Notes under the pieces: generated by a model
Databases searched by the model: none
Told to the model about the DNA's origin: nothing
The model's input: only the letters and a program-made list of their open reading frames with translations
From: a bacterium
GTDB lineage: Bacteria; Desulfobacterota; Deferrisomatia; Deferrisomatales; BM512
Assembly: GCA_004322275.1 (NCBI GenBank)
Contig: SCTA01000007.1
Coordinates: 1 to 64,000, forward strand
Reading direction: 5' to 3'
DNA length: 64,000 nucleotides
Translations under genes and position numbers: made by a program
Part shown: piece by piece, positions 52,912 to 61,245 of the stretch
Layout of the letters: every line of letters starts with the position of its first letter
Position numbering within the stretch: the first letter of the stretch is position 1

Positions 52912-52939
52912 GTGACAATGCCGGAAATGGTAGTAATAT
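52912..52939 (+). promoter_or_regulatory. Candidate promoter of the V/A-ATPase operon
   Basis: A GTGACA box (52912-52917) and a TAATAT box (52934-52939) are separated by 16 bp and lie 22 bp before the first ATG of the ATPase operon. The leader is therefore short. Confidence 0.5.
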
Positions 52940-52961
52940 AAGTTTGTAAGTGGAGGTTCAA

Positions 52962-53309
52962 ATGGCTTCGGAAAAAGACCCCGGCGGCCTTATCAGGCGG
53001 ATTGCGCAAAAAGAGCGCGAGATCGAAGCCGAGCTTGTGCGGGCCAGGTCCGAGGCTGAGTTTATCGAGGAGCGCGCCAGAAAAGAAGCGTTTGAAATTC
53101 TCGCCAGGGCCGCGGAGGAGCGAAGGAAGCTGGGCGAGAAGATAGCCGAGAAGAGGGCGCTTGGGGCCAGGATGCGTTCAGACGACAGGATTCGGGAGAT
53201 TCACGCCCTCGAGATGCGGGTTTTGAATCTTCCCGGTGAAGTTATTGACGGTTTCGCACTGGAAGCGCTTCGGGACATCTTTCCCGGAGAAGACTTCAAG
53301 TCTAAATAG
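52962..53309 (+). CDS. V/A-type ATPase stalk subunit G/H-like protein
   Basis: The 115-aa protein is nearly all charged helix (EREIEAELVRARSEAEFIEERARKEA...), predicted to form a coiled coil over about 10-75, then a short globular end. It resembles the small peripheral-stalk subunit (AhaH/NtpF or G) that pairs with subunit E in A/V-type ATPases. Position as the first gene before subunit I, with a good GGAGG site, supports this. Sequence conservation in this family is low, so the assignment rests mostly on context. Confidence 0.75.
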   Translation: MASEKDPGGLIRRIAQKEREIEAELVRARSEAEFIEERARKEAFEILARAAEERRKLGEKIAEKRALGARMRSDDRIREIHALEMRVLNLPGEVIDGFALEALRDIFPGEDFKSK

Positions 53310-53331
53310 CGGACCGTCGGGAGAACCGGCT

Positions 53332-55224
53332 TTGCTGGAGCCGATGTCCAAGGTAAGAGTTTTCGGGAAAAAACCCCTTCTGGGCGAGTTCCTCGCCGTG
53401 CTCGGTGAGGCGGGGCTTGTCCATCTTTCTCCTGTCCGGAACAGGACAATAGACGGCTTCAACGAAAGCGAGCTTTTTACCGCCTGCGAGGTGGACGCCG
53501 CCTCCCGAGCCCGTTCGGAAAAACTGCGCGACGAGCTTCGCCTCATCGAGGAGGCGGGGTCTTTGCTCGGCGTCGAAGCCGCGCCCTATTGCCCCCGAGA
53601 AAACGTTTCAATCAGCCGCGAGGAACTGCACCGCGACCTGGAGCGGATACGCAAGCTGTCTTCGGAGAAGGAAAAACTCGAAGAAGACCTCGCGCTGGCC
53701 AAACGCTACCGGAAACTGGCCAGCGTCTTCGGGCCGGTCATGCGCGATCTCGGGGAGATGCGCCACGTACGGGCGATGGGAGTCACCGTCGAGGCGCGTT
53801 ACAGGGATCAGCTCCTTCCGGCGCTGCGTGAAAAGCTCGAAGAGATTACCGGCGGCGGCTACCAGCTCCTCTGGAGGTTTCTCGACGAAGACCTCCTGGG
53901 AGTGGTCATCCTCTTTCCGCCGGCCTCCGCCGAGGCGGTCGCCTCTCTCCTCGCCGAAAAAAACATCCACGAAATGCGGCTACCCAAAAGCTACGAGCAT
54001 CTCCCCTTTTTCAACGCGCTTACTCTGGTGGAAGAGCAACTTTCAAAGGTTCCCGCCACCCTTGAGGGGATACGGCTGGAGTTTGACGGACTTCGGAAAA
54101 AGTACTCGCCGCTTATAACCTGCGAGAGGCAAAGGCTTCGCCGGGAGATAGAGGAGAGCGAGGTCGCCTCGGGCATGTCCTGCACCCGCTTCCTCTTCGT
54201 CTGCGAGGGCTACCTGCCGGAAAAGGACCTTTCGGGACTGAAAAGGGTGCTCGGCGACCGCTTCGGAGACGACGTAACCGTCACGGAGATCGAAATCACC
54301 TCCGAAGAGAGGCAGAAGGTGCCGGTTTCCTTCTCCAATCCGGGGTTTTTCCGCCCCTTCGAGAGGATGCTTCGGATTTTGCCGCTGCCGCGCTACGGGA
54401 CAATAGACCCGACGCCGCTGATGGCCCTGAGCTTTCCCCTCTTTTTCGGAATCATCCTCGGCGACGTGGGTTACGGGGCGATCGGGCTCCTCCTCGCCCT
54501 CGGAGTTTTCCTCAAATACAGGAAAACCGCTCTCGGAAGGGATATTGCGACGCTGCTCTCCCTCTCCAGCGTCTTCGCGGTCTTTTTCGGCTTCGTCTTC
54601 GGGGAACTGTTCGGAAGTTTCGGCCATTCTATTGGCCTGCGGCCTCTCTGGCAGGGTAGGCTGGAGGCGGCGACCTCGCTTTTGGTCTTTTCGCTCGTCG
54701 TCGGGGTGGTCCACGTCCTTCTGAGCTTTTGTTTCGCCATTGCACAGAGGCTTAGGGACCGCGCCGGGAAGAGGGCAGCGGCGATGGCGGTTTCGATAGC
54801 CGCCCTCTGCGCGGTCTTCTTCATCCTCGGCTCTCTGGCCGGTTATCTGCCCAGGGGGGCCTGGCTCGGCGCGGTGGTCTTCCTCATAGTCTGCATAGCG
54901 GTTCTAATATATCTGGAAGGCATAATCGCCGTCCTCGAACTGGTCACGGCGCTGGGCAACATCCTCTCCTACGCCCGCCTGATGGCTCTGGGCATAGCGA
55001 GCGCGGCGCTCGCCTTCGTGACGAACAAACTGGCGGGAGCCACTGGAAACGTGGCTGCCGCCGTGGCGGTGGTGGTCGTCCTCCACGGGATCAACATGGT
55101 CCTGGGCCTCTTTGGCCCGGCCATTCAGGGGCTTCGCCTCCACATGGTTGAATTTCTACCCCGCTTCTACGAATACGGCGGAAGGCAGTTCCGCCCCTTC
55201 GGGAAAGGAAAGCAAAATGCCTGA
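53332..55224 (+). CDS. ntpI: V/A-type ATPase subunit I (a-type stator)
   Basis: Taking the TTG at 53332 (GGGAGA 6 nt upstream) gives a protein of about 630 aa starting MLEPMSKVRVFG, which matches the family's usual M-x-x-P-M-x-K-V opening better than the internal ATG at 53344. The cytosolic half (about 1-340) is coiled-coil-rich and anchors the peripheral stalks. The membrane half has eight or so helices, with GFFRPFERMLRILPLPRYGTIDPTPLMALSFPLFFGIILGDVGYG at the entry and ALGNILSYARLMALGIASAALA containing the conserved Arg that faces the c-ring ion site. It forms the ion path with subunit K. Confidence 0.93.
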   Translation: MLEPMSKVRVFGKKPLLGEFLAVLGEAGLVHLSPVRNRTIDGFNESELFTACEVDAASRARSEKLRDELRLIEEAGSLLGVEAAPYCPRENVSISREELHRDLERIRKLSSEKEKLEEDLALAKRYRKLASVFGPVMRDLGEMRHVRAMGVTVEARYRDQLLPALREKLEEITGGGYQLLWRFLDEDLLGVVILFPPASAEAVASLLAEKNIHEMRLPKSYEHLPFFNALTLVEEQLSKVPATLEGIRLEFDGLRKKYSPLITCERQRLRREIEESEVASGMSCTRFLFVCEGYLPEKDLSGLKRVLGDRFGDDVTVTEIEITSEERQKVPVSFSNPGFFRPFERMLRILPLPRYGTIDPTPLMALSFPLFFGIILGDVGYGAIGLLLALGVFLKYRKTALGRDIATLLSLSSVFAVFFGFVFGELFGSFGHSIGLRPLWQGRLEAATSLLVFSLVVGVVHVLLSFCFAIAQRLRDRAGKRAAAMAVSIAALCAVFFILGSLAGYLPRGAWLGAVVFLIVCIAVLIYLEGIIAVLELVTALGNILSYARLMALGIASAALAFVTNKLAGATGNVAAAVAVVVVLHGINMVLGLFGPAIQGLRLHMVEFLPRFYEYGGRQFRPFGKGKQNA

Positions 55225-55435
55225 AAAAGGACTTATCGCAATCGGAGCGGCGCTGGCGGTGGGAATCGCCGCCATAGGGACGGGGTGGGCGCAGTCCCGC
55301 ATCGGCTCGGCCGGCGCCGGGGCGATGGCGGAAAAGCCTGAGGTGAGCGGTTTTATCATCGTACTCGTCGCGTTACCCGAGACTATGGTCATCCTCGGGT
55401 TCGTCGTCGCGACCATGATCATCCTGATGCTCTAG
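55217..55435 (+). CDS. ntpK: V/A-type ATPase subunit K (c-ring), single hairpin
   Basis: The 72-aa product, from the ATG at 55217, is a single two-helix hairpin, so the ring is built from short protomers rather than the four-helix type of many V-ATPases. The ion-binding carboxylate is Glu in VALPETMVILG (about residue 54). Helix 1 has IGTGWAQSRIGSAGAG, where Gln aligns with the Na+-ligand Gln32 of Ilyobacter c subunit. Gln plus Glu-Thr hints at Na+ coupling, but the downstream Tyr/Thr ligands are not obvious. It overlaps subunit I by 8 bp and touches subunit E by one base (TAGTG). Confidence 0.92.
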   Translation: MPEKGLIAIGAALAVGIAAIGTGWAQSRIGSAGAGAMAEKPEVSGFIIVLVALPETMVILGFVVATMIILML

Positions 55436-55998
55436 TGTCCTTAGTCATGGAAGAAGGGCTCTTGGCCGTCGTAACCCGCGAGGGCGAGCGGGAAAAGGGC
55501 GAGATAGAGGCGCAGGCCAGGCAGAGGGCCGAGGCCATACTTTCGGAGGCCCGCGCCCGCGCCGGCGAGATCGCCGTCTCGTGGCCGCCGGCGCCGTCCC
55601 TGTCTGGGGGAGATACCCGGTGGGCCGAGAGAAACGCCGCTTTCTCGAAATCATTTGAAACGGCGCTGGAAAAAATACGGTCGGCGGCACTCGGAATTCT
55701 AAGCGGCCTTCCCCGGCCGGAGCGCGTCCGGCTTCTTCTTTCCTTCTGGGAAGAGGTTCACCGCGATCTTCCGGAGGGGCAGTATCTGGTAAAGGGACCG
55801 CCCGAGGCGGCCGGGCTGGCGGTTTCCTCCGGCGGCTTCGTCTTTTCCTTTGAGGAGGTCCGGGAGGAGAGGGTGACGATACTCTCCGGCGACGGGACGA
55901 GGGTTCTTGTGTGGTCGCTCGAAAGCGTCGTGGAAAGCTACTTTCGTTCCCGGAGGGGGAAACTTGCGTCGGTGATTCTGGAGGGCGGGGTTGCTTGA
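55435..55998 (+). CDS. ntpE: V/A-type ATPase peripheral-stalk subunit E
   Basis: The 187-aa protein has an N-terminal charged helix (about 10-50, EGEREKGEIEAQARQRAEAIL) and a C-terminal alpha/beta domain (SSGGFVFSFEEVREERVTIL), the arrangement of subunit E, which forms the peripheral stalk with the G/H-like subunit. The Pro-rich break (SWPPAPSLSGGD) after the helix makes the helix shorter than usual. The start is GTG at 55435 or ATG at 55447. Sequence similarity to well-known E subunits is low; position between K and C supports the call. Confidence 0.8.
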   Translation: MSLVMEEGLLAVVTREGEREKGEIEAQARQRAEAILSEARARAGEIAVSWPPAPSLSGGDTRWAERNAAFSKSFETALEKIRSAALGILSGLPRPERVRLLLSFWEEVHRDLPEGQYLVKGPPEAAGLAVSSGGFVFSFEEVREERVTILSGDGTRVLVWSLESVVESYFRSRRGKLASVILEGGVA

Positions 55999-57061
55999 GC
56001 CGGCCGACTACCTGAACGCGAGGCTCCGTGGGAGAAAATCGCGTTTTCTCGGCCCCGAAAAGCTCCGCGAGCTCTCCCGGCTGGATTCCGTGGAGGAACT
56101 CAGGAAACAGCTCACGGACACCCTTTACGGACCCCACCTTTCGCGCCTTGGCTATCTCGAAAAGGACACGGCGCTCCTCATCGAGAGGGCGGTGGGGGAG
56201 ACGCTGAGGGAGGATTTGAAAGCCGTCAGAGGCTTTTCTCCCGAGCTTTCCGCGTCCCCGGCCTCCTTCCTCTTTTCGAGGTGGGACGCCTGGAACATGA
56301 AGGCTGTCGCAAGGGGACTTCACTCCCACGAGAGCGCCGAAAGGATTCAAGGCTCGCTGGTGCAGGCGGGCTGGGTCGAAGAGGCGGTGTGGCGCGAGAT
56401 AGCTTCCTCACGGACCCTGCGGGAGGGGGCGGAGAGGGCCCTCCTCCTCGGCGTGCTGAGCGCGGGCCAGTTGAGGGAGTCTTTCGGCGAGGACAGGAGG
56501 TACCGCTCGGAGGTGGCGTCGCTGGAGGACTCGGTCGACCGGCGCTTCTACCGCGAGGCGCTTAGGGGGCTCGAAGAAAAGGGTGAGCGCGAGGAATTCT
56601 GGAGTCCGGCGCTTTTGTCCCTGCGCGAGGAGATAGACGCGAAAAATCTCAAAACTGTCCTTCTCGCCCTCGCCTCAGGGGAACCGCGGGAAAAGAAGCT
56701 GACAATACCCGGCGGAGCATGGACGGTGAAGCTTCCCGGCGAACCCTCCTCCTCTGAGAAGGCGCGCCAGGTTCTGGCGCAAGCGGTAAGGAAGAGGTAC
56801 AAGGCGGCGGGAGAGAGTCTGGCAAGGGTCATCGAGGAGGAGAATTACCTCCGTGCGGCGGCCCTCACGGCGAAAATTTCCTGGCGCCGCCAGATGCGCT
56901 TTATCTCCGGGAATCCGCTCTCCTCGGCGATTCTCGTCGGCTATCTCTGGACGAGGGCCGCCGAAGCCGTTGACCTTCGGCTAATACTCTGGGGGGTCAA
57001 TTTCGGCATGGGGCGGGAGCGCATCGGCGAAGAGCTCATAATCGCCGGGGGCGGAGGCTGA
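55991..57061 (+). CDS. ntpC: V/A-type ATPase subunit C (d-type)
   Basis: This 356-aa protein starts with TTG inside the E gene (8-bp overlap). It matches the V_ATP_synt_C/AC39 family: the opening MLEPADYLNARLRGRKSRFL, repeated helical units containing FLFSRWDAWNMKAVARGLHS, LSLREEIDAKNLKTVLLALA and the C-terminal AAEAVDLRLILWGVNFGMGRERI, which matches the usual ENEVRNIRIILRGK region in position. Subunit C is a funnel-shaped socket linking the central rotor shaft (D/F) to the c-ring. Confidence 0.87.
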   Translation: MLEPADYLNARLRGRKSRFLGPEKLRELSRLDSVEELRKQLTDTLYGPHLSRLGYLEKDTALLIERAVGETLREDLKAVRGFSPELSASPASFLFSRWDAWNMKAVARGLHSHESAERIQGSLVQAGWVEEAVWREIASSRTLREGAERALLLGVLSAGQLRESFGEDRRYRSEVASLEDSVDRRFYREALRGLEEKGEREEFWSPALLSLREEIDAKNLKTVLLALASGEPREKKLTIPGGAWTVKLPGEPSSSEKARQVLAQAVRKRYKAAGESLARVIEEENYLRAAALTAKISWRRQMRFISGNPLSSAILVGYLWTRAAEAVDLRLILWGVNFGMGRERIGEELIIAGGGG

Positions 57062-57388
57062 ATGTACCGCTACGTGGTCATAACCGACAGGGAGACCTCC
57101 GGCGGCTTCGCTCTCGGCGGAGTCGAGGTGGAAACCGTTTCGGACGCCGACGGGGCGAGAGAGGCGCTTTCGCGCTGTCTTTCGGACAAGTCAGTCGGTC
57201 TGGTGGCCCTTAACGACAGGTTTCTCGGAGGGCTGGGAGTGTCCATGACGAGAAAGATAGAGCGGTCGGCGCTGCCGGTGGTGGTTCCCTTCCCCGATCC
57301 CAAAAGCAGGGGGGAGGGGAGAACCGAGGAATTTCTGACGGCGCTTTTGTCCCGGGCGATCGGTTACCGCATAAGGCTGAGGACCTGA
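57062..57388 (+). CDS. ntpF: V/A-type ATPase subunit F
   Basis: The 108-aa protein opens with YRYVVITDRETSGGFALGGVEV, the standard subunit F start, and has an alpha/beta Rossmann-like fold with VGLVALNDRFL and ALPVVVPFPDP, where other members read P(V/I)I-x-x-P-P. The C-terminal helix inserts into the catalytic head beside subunit D. It follows subunit C with no gap and precedes subunit A by 2 bp. NtpF naming varies among species; here it means the rotor subunit. Confidence 0.9.
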   Translation: MYRYVVITDRETSGGFALGGVEVETVSDADGAREALSRCLSDKSVGLVALNDRFLGGLGVSMTRKIERSALPVVVPFPDPKSRGEGRTEEFLTALLSRAIGYRIRLRT

Positions 57389-57390
57389 AC

Positions 57391-59082
57391 TTGGAAGAGG
57401 GAAGAATCGTCAGGGTGGCCGGTTCGGTCGTAGCTGCGTCGGGCCTTCCCCGCGCGGGGATAAACCACAGGGTCGAGGTGGGACATAGCCGCCTCACCGG
57501 CGAAGTCATAGCCATCTCGAAAGATACCGTGACCATACAGGTCTACGAGGGCACGGAGGGGCTCCGCATCGGGGAGCCGGTTTACTGTTCCGGCAGCCCC
57601 TTCAACGTCTGCCTCGGGCCGGGACTTCTGGGGATGATCTTCGACGGCATACAGCGCCCCCTCAAGACCCTCTCGGAGATTGAGGGCAATTTCATCGGCC
57701 GGGGGGCGCGCATCGGCTTCGAGAAGGATTCCAGAAAGTGGGAGTTAGAATTTCTGGTCACGCCGGGGCAAAAAGTGGCTCCGGGAGAGGTAATCGCCAC
57801 CACGCCGGAGACTCCGGCGATAGTCCACAAAATCACCTGCCCGCCGGGGCTTTCCGGAGTGGTGAAGGAACTTTACAGAGGGCCCTTCGGCCTCAGGGAT
57901 GCCGTCTGCAGGCTCGTCTCGGGCGAAGAGATTCACCTCTCCTCCCGCTGGCCCTGCCGGGTTCCGAGGCCCTACGAGCGAAAGCTCAGCCCGTCCGAGC
58001 CGCACGTGACCGGGCAGCGCATCTTCGACTGCTTTTTCCCTCTGGCGAAGGGCGGGGTGGCGGTAGTGCCGGGAGGGTTCGGGACCGGCAAGACGGTGCT
58101 CCAGCACGCTCTCTCCAAAAACCTCGACGTTGACGTGGTCGTGTACGTCGGCTGCGGCGAACGCGGCAACGAGATGAGCGAGATCATCAGCGATTTCACC
58201 AGACTCGAAGACCCCGCCACCGGAAGGCCCCTTCTCGAACGCACCATAATGGTCGCCAACACCTCCAACATGCCGGTGGCTGCGCGCGAGGCTTCCCTCT
58301 ACACCGGGATAACGATGGCTGAGTACTACCGCGACATGGGCTACAGGGTGGTTCTTCTCGCCGATTCCATCTCCCGCTGGGCGGAGGCGCTGCGCGAGAT
58401 GTCTTCCCGCCTGGAGGAGATGCCCGGCGAGGAGGGCTATCCCTCCTACCTCTCCTCGCGCCTCAGCCAGTTTTACGAGCGCGCCGGAAGGGTCGCCTGC
58501 CTCGGCGGCGGTTCCACCGGCTCCCTCACCGTCGTTTCGGCGGTTAGTCCCCCCGGCGGGGACCTCTCGGAGCCCGTCACCCAGGTTTCCCTGCGCATGG
58601 CGGGCTGTTTCTGGGCGCTTGACCCCGATCTGGCGTCGCAGCGCCACTATCCCGCCGTCAACTGGCTGGAGAGCTTCAGCCTCTACCGCGAGAGCCTCTA
58701 CCCGGTGTGGGAGAAAGCGGACGGCGGCGACTGGCGGCAAAACGTTCAGGAGCTGGGGAAAATCCTTGAGAGGGAGAACTCCGTCCGCGACATCGCCCAG
58801 CTCGTCGGCTACAACTCCCTCCAGGACGGCGAAAAGCTGCTCATGAACGTTGGGAAGGCGATCCGCGAGGGGTTTTTGCGCCAGGACTACAACCATCCAG
58901 TCGATACCAGGTGCTCTCCCGCCAAGACCGGCCGGATGATGGAGCGGTTTCTCGGAGCTTACAGGGAAGCGCTCTCGCACCTCTCCTCCGGGGAAAAGGA
59001 TTTCGAGGACCCGGTCGAGCTGCTGCCGATGGAGGAACTTAGGCGCCTCCGGTTCGAGCCGGAAAGCGGGGGAAAAAAATGA
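57391..59082 (+). CDS. ntpA: V/A-type ATPase catalytic subunit A
   Basis: The 563-aa catalytic subunit starts with TTG at 57391 (GAGG upstream). It has the N-terminal barrel (GRIVRVAGSVVAASGL), the non-homologous insertion (about 115-190), Walker A GGFGTGKTVLQHALSK (about 228-243), the catalytic-Glu strand VYVGCGERGNEMSEI, DSISRWAEALREMSSRLEEMPGEEGYPSYL and the C-terminal helical bundle. Hydrolysis or synthesis of ATP occurs at the A/B interface. The family signature FYERAGRV is present. All key residues are intact. Confidence 0.96.
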   Translation: MEEGRIVRVAGSVVAASGLPRAGINHRVEVGHSRLTGEVIAISKDTVTIQVYEGTEGLRIGEPVYCSGSPFNVCLGPGLLGMIFDGIQRPLKTLSEIEGNFIGRGARIGFEKDSRKWELEFLVTPGQKVAPGEVIATTPETPAIVHKITCPPGLSGVVKELYRGPFGLRDAVCRLVSGEEIHLSSRWPCRVPRPYERKLSPSEPHVTGQRIFDCFFPLAKGGVAVVPGGFGTGKTVLQHALSKNLDVDVVVYVGCGERGNEMSEIISDFTRLEDPATGRPLLERTIMVANTSNMPVAAREASLYTGITMAEYYRDMGYRVVLLADSISRWAEALREMSSRLEEMPGEEGYPSYLSSRLSQFYERAGRVACLGGGSTGSLTVVSAVSPPGGDLSEPVTQVSLRMAGCFWALDPDLASQRHYPAVNWLESFSLYRESLYPVWEKADGGDWRQNVQELGKILERENSVRDIAQLVGYNSLQDGEKLLMNVGKAIREGFLRQDYNHPVDTRCSPAKTGRMMERFLGAYREALSHLSSGEKDFEDPVELLPMEELRRLRFEPESGGKK

Positions 59083-60473
59083 GCCGTGAGAAGCTCGTAG
59101 ATAGCGTCTGGTACAACGTCTCGGGCGTCAAGGGGCCGCTCCTCTTCGCCAGAAGGCAGAGCGACGTGGTCTACAACGCTATCGTCGAGATAACCACGGT
59201 GGCGGGGGAGACCCTCTACGGGCAGGTGCTGGATCTCTCCGAAGAGACGGTGGTGATGCAGGTGCTGGGCTCGACCCACGGCGTCTCCGTGACCGGCACG
59301 GCGCTTCGCTACAGCGGCGAGGTGCAGAAGCTCCCCGTGTCGAAGTTCATGCTCGGGCGCATCCTAGACGGCAAGGGAAAGCCCCTCGACGGCCTGCCCC
59401 TCTACCCCGCGTCGATTGAAAGGGAGATAACCGGCGCGGCGATAAACCCGGTGTGCAGGGAGGTACCGGACGAGTACGTGGAGACGGGCGTGACCGCCAT
59501 CGATCTGATGAACACCCTCGTAAAGGGGCAGAAGCTGCCGATCTTCTCCTGCGCGGGGCTGCCCTCCAACGAGCTCGCCGCCCTCATCGTCGGCAACGCC
59601 TCGAATCTCGACGACTCGGAGAGGGAACTTTACGTCGTCTTCGCCGGGATGGGCATAACCCACCGCGAATACGAGTTTTTCCTCGACAAGTTCACCAGGG
59701 AGGGGGCGCTGGACAGGACGGTAGTGTTCCTCAACCGCGCCGACGAGCCCGTCATCGAAAGGCTTCTCGCCCCGCGCTGCGCCCTCACGGCGGCGGAATA
59801 CCTCGCCTTCGACCTCGGGCTCGACGTACTCGTCATACTCACCGACATGACCCACTACTGCGAGGCGCTCCGGGAGGTCTCCTCCGCGCGCGAGGAGATA
59901 GCGGGGAGGCGCGGCTACCCCGGCTACATGTACACCGATCTCGCCGGGCTCTACGAGAGGGTGGGGAGAATCTGCGGCAAGGGGGGCTCCGTGACCCAGA
60001 TTCCGATACTCACCATGCCCGACGACGACATAACCCACCCCATCGCCGATCTCACCGGCTACATCACCGAAGGGCAGATAGTCCTCGACCGCTCGCTCTT
60101 CCGCAGGGAAGTGAGGCCGCCGATAAACCCCCTGCCGTCGCTCTCGCGCCTGATGGACAAGGTTGCGGGCAAATCCACCTATCCCGAGCACAAGGCGGTA
60201 AGCGACCAGCTCTACTCCCTCTACGCGCGCGCCGCCGAAGTGCGGCGCATGGCCGAGCTGGTCGGCAGGGACAACCTCTCCCCCTACGAGCGCTCGCTCC
60301 TTGGCTTCTCCGTCGAATTCGAGGAAGAGGTGCTGAACCAGAAAGACCAGCCGCGCACCCTCAAAGAGGGGATAGAGCTTGCGATGGGGCTTTTCGCCAA
60401 GCTCAACGATTCGCTCCTCGACAGGATATCCCCCGAGATGCTCGCCCCCTACCGGAAAGGCAAGAAGGTCTGA
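59079..60473 (+). CDS. ntpB: V/A-type ATPase subunit B
   Basis: The 464-aa protein is a full-length non-catalytic B subunit: VKGPLLFARRQSDVVYNAIVEI at the start, GRILDGKGKPLDGLPLYP, TGVTAIDLMNTLVKGQKLPIFSCAGLPSNELAA in place of a P-loop (SCAGLPSNE replaces GxxxxGKT, as usual for B), LVILTDMTHYCEALREVSSAREEIAGRRGYPGYMYTDLA and SLSRLMDKV. It alternates with A in the head. The ATG overlaps subunit A by 4 bp, and its TGA stop overlaps the subunit D start by one base. Confidence 0.96.
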   Translation: MSREKLVDSVWYNVSGVKGPLLFARRQSDVVYNAIVEITTVAGETLYGQVLDLSEETVVMQVLGSTHGVSVTGTALRYSGEVQKLPVSKFMLGRILDGKGKPLDGLPLYPASIEREITGAAINPVCREVPDEYVETGVTAIDLMNTLVKGQKLPIFSCAGLPSNELAALIVGNASNLDDSERELYVVFAGMGITHREYEFFLDKFTREGALDRTVVFLNRADEPVIERLLAPRCALTAAEYLAFDLGLDVLVILTDMTHYCEALREVSSAREEIAGRRGYPGYMYTDLAGLYERVGRICGKGGSVTQIPILTMPDDDITHPIADLTGYITEGQIVLDRSLFRREVRPPINPLPSLSRLMDKVAGKSTYPEHKAVSDQLYSLYARAAEVRRMAELVGRDNLSPYERSLLGFSVEFEEEVLNQKDQPRTLKEGIELAMGLFAKLNDSLLDRISPEMLAPYRKGKKV

Positions 60474-61096
60474 TGGAGAGGCTCCCCTCGACAAGGCAGA
60501 ACCTGTTAAAGGTGCGCCGGAGGATAATCCTCGCTGGCGAGGGGCTTTCGCTGCTCAAAAAGAAGAGAGAGGCGCTGGTCAGAACCTTTTTAAGTCACGT
60601 CACCGAGCGGGTAAGGTATCACGACCTGATGGAGAAGGCCGGAAGAGAAGCCGCCGGGCCGCTTGCCGGGGCGCTCGCCGCCGAAGGGCTCTCGGGCCTC
60701 GCCACCTACGGCTGGGCCGCAAGGCGCGAGCTGGCCCTCGACGTAAAGAAAGAGGTCATCTGGGGAGTGGAGGTAGCCACCTTTCAGCCCGCCGCGATAC
60801 GAAGAGAGTTTCGCGGGCGCGGCTTCGACCCCGACGGCGCGGGCGTCGAGGTATCCCTGGCGGCCGGGAAGTTTGAAGAGCTATTGCAACTCATCTTTGA
60901 AACCGCCGCCAGCGAAATACGCCTAAGAAACCTCGGCGAAGAGATACGCAAGACCTCCCGGCGTATCAACGCCCTCGAAGGCATCCTCATCCCCGCCATG
61001 GAAACCCGCGAAAAGAAAGTCAGCGAAGCCCTCGAAGAAAGTGAACGCGACGAACGCCAGCGGTACAAGGGGTTGATAAAGAGGAGGGGGAGGTAG
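60473..61096 (+). CDS. ntpD: V/A-type ATPase subunit D (rotor shaft)
   Basis: The 207-aa protein opens with LPSTRQNLLKVRRRIILAGEGLSLLKKKREAL, close to the family's PT(R/K)xxLLxLKxxLxxAxxGxxLLKxKRDxL pattern, and closes with RRINALEGILIPAMETREKKVSEALEESERDE, the matching second half of the antiparallel coiled coil. The central part is more divergent. It is the shaft that couples the A/B head to the c-ring with subunit F. It is the last gene of the operon. No terminator hairpin is evident in the next 150 bp. Confidence 0.94.
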   Translation: MERLPSTRQNLLKVRRRIILAGEGLSLLKKKREALVRTFLSHVTERVRYHDLMEKAGREAAGPLAGALAAEGLSGLATYGWAARRELALDVKKEVIWGVEVATFQPAAIRREFRGRGFDPDGAGVEVSLAAGKFEELLQLIFETAASEIRLRNLGEEIRKTSRRINALEGILIPAMETREKKVSEALEESERDERQRYKGLIKRRGR

Positions 61097-61245
61097 GGGG
61101 GTAACCCGCGACATCTTCCACTTTATAGAGGGTCCCCAATATGGGACTATCCAAGAGGGATTTCAAGATTTTAGGAAACGGAGGCGATATGATAATCTTG
61201 CGGCAATATAAATCGCTTAATGCGGTAACTTGACTGGGGAAAGCC

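Noticed and set aside
55430-55442. CTAGTGTCC at the K-E subunit junction resembling the MITE end
   Set aside because: Only nine bases match and they are part of a normal TAGTG stop-start overlap, so chance is sufficient.
57745-58980. A 411-codon antisense frame across the ATPase A subunit, and similar long frames at 59364-60494 and 20665-21777
   Set aside because: These are shadows of subunit A, subunit B and pckG; all three sense genes are full length with intact motifs.
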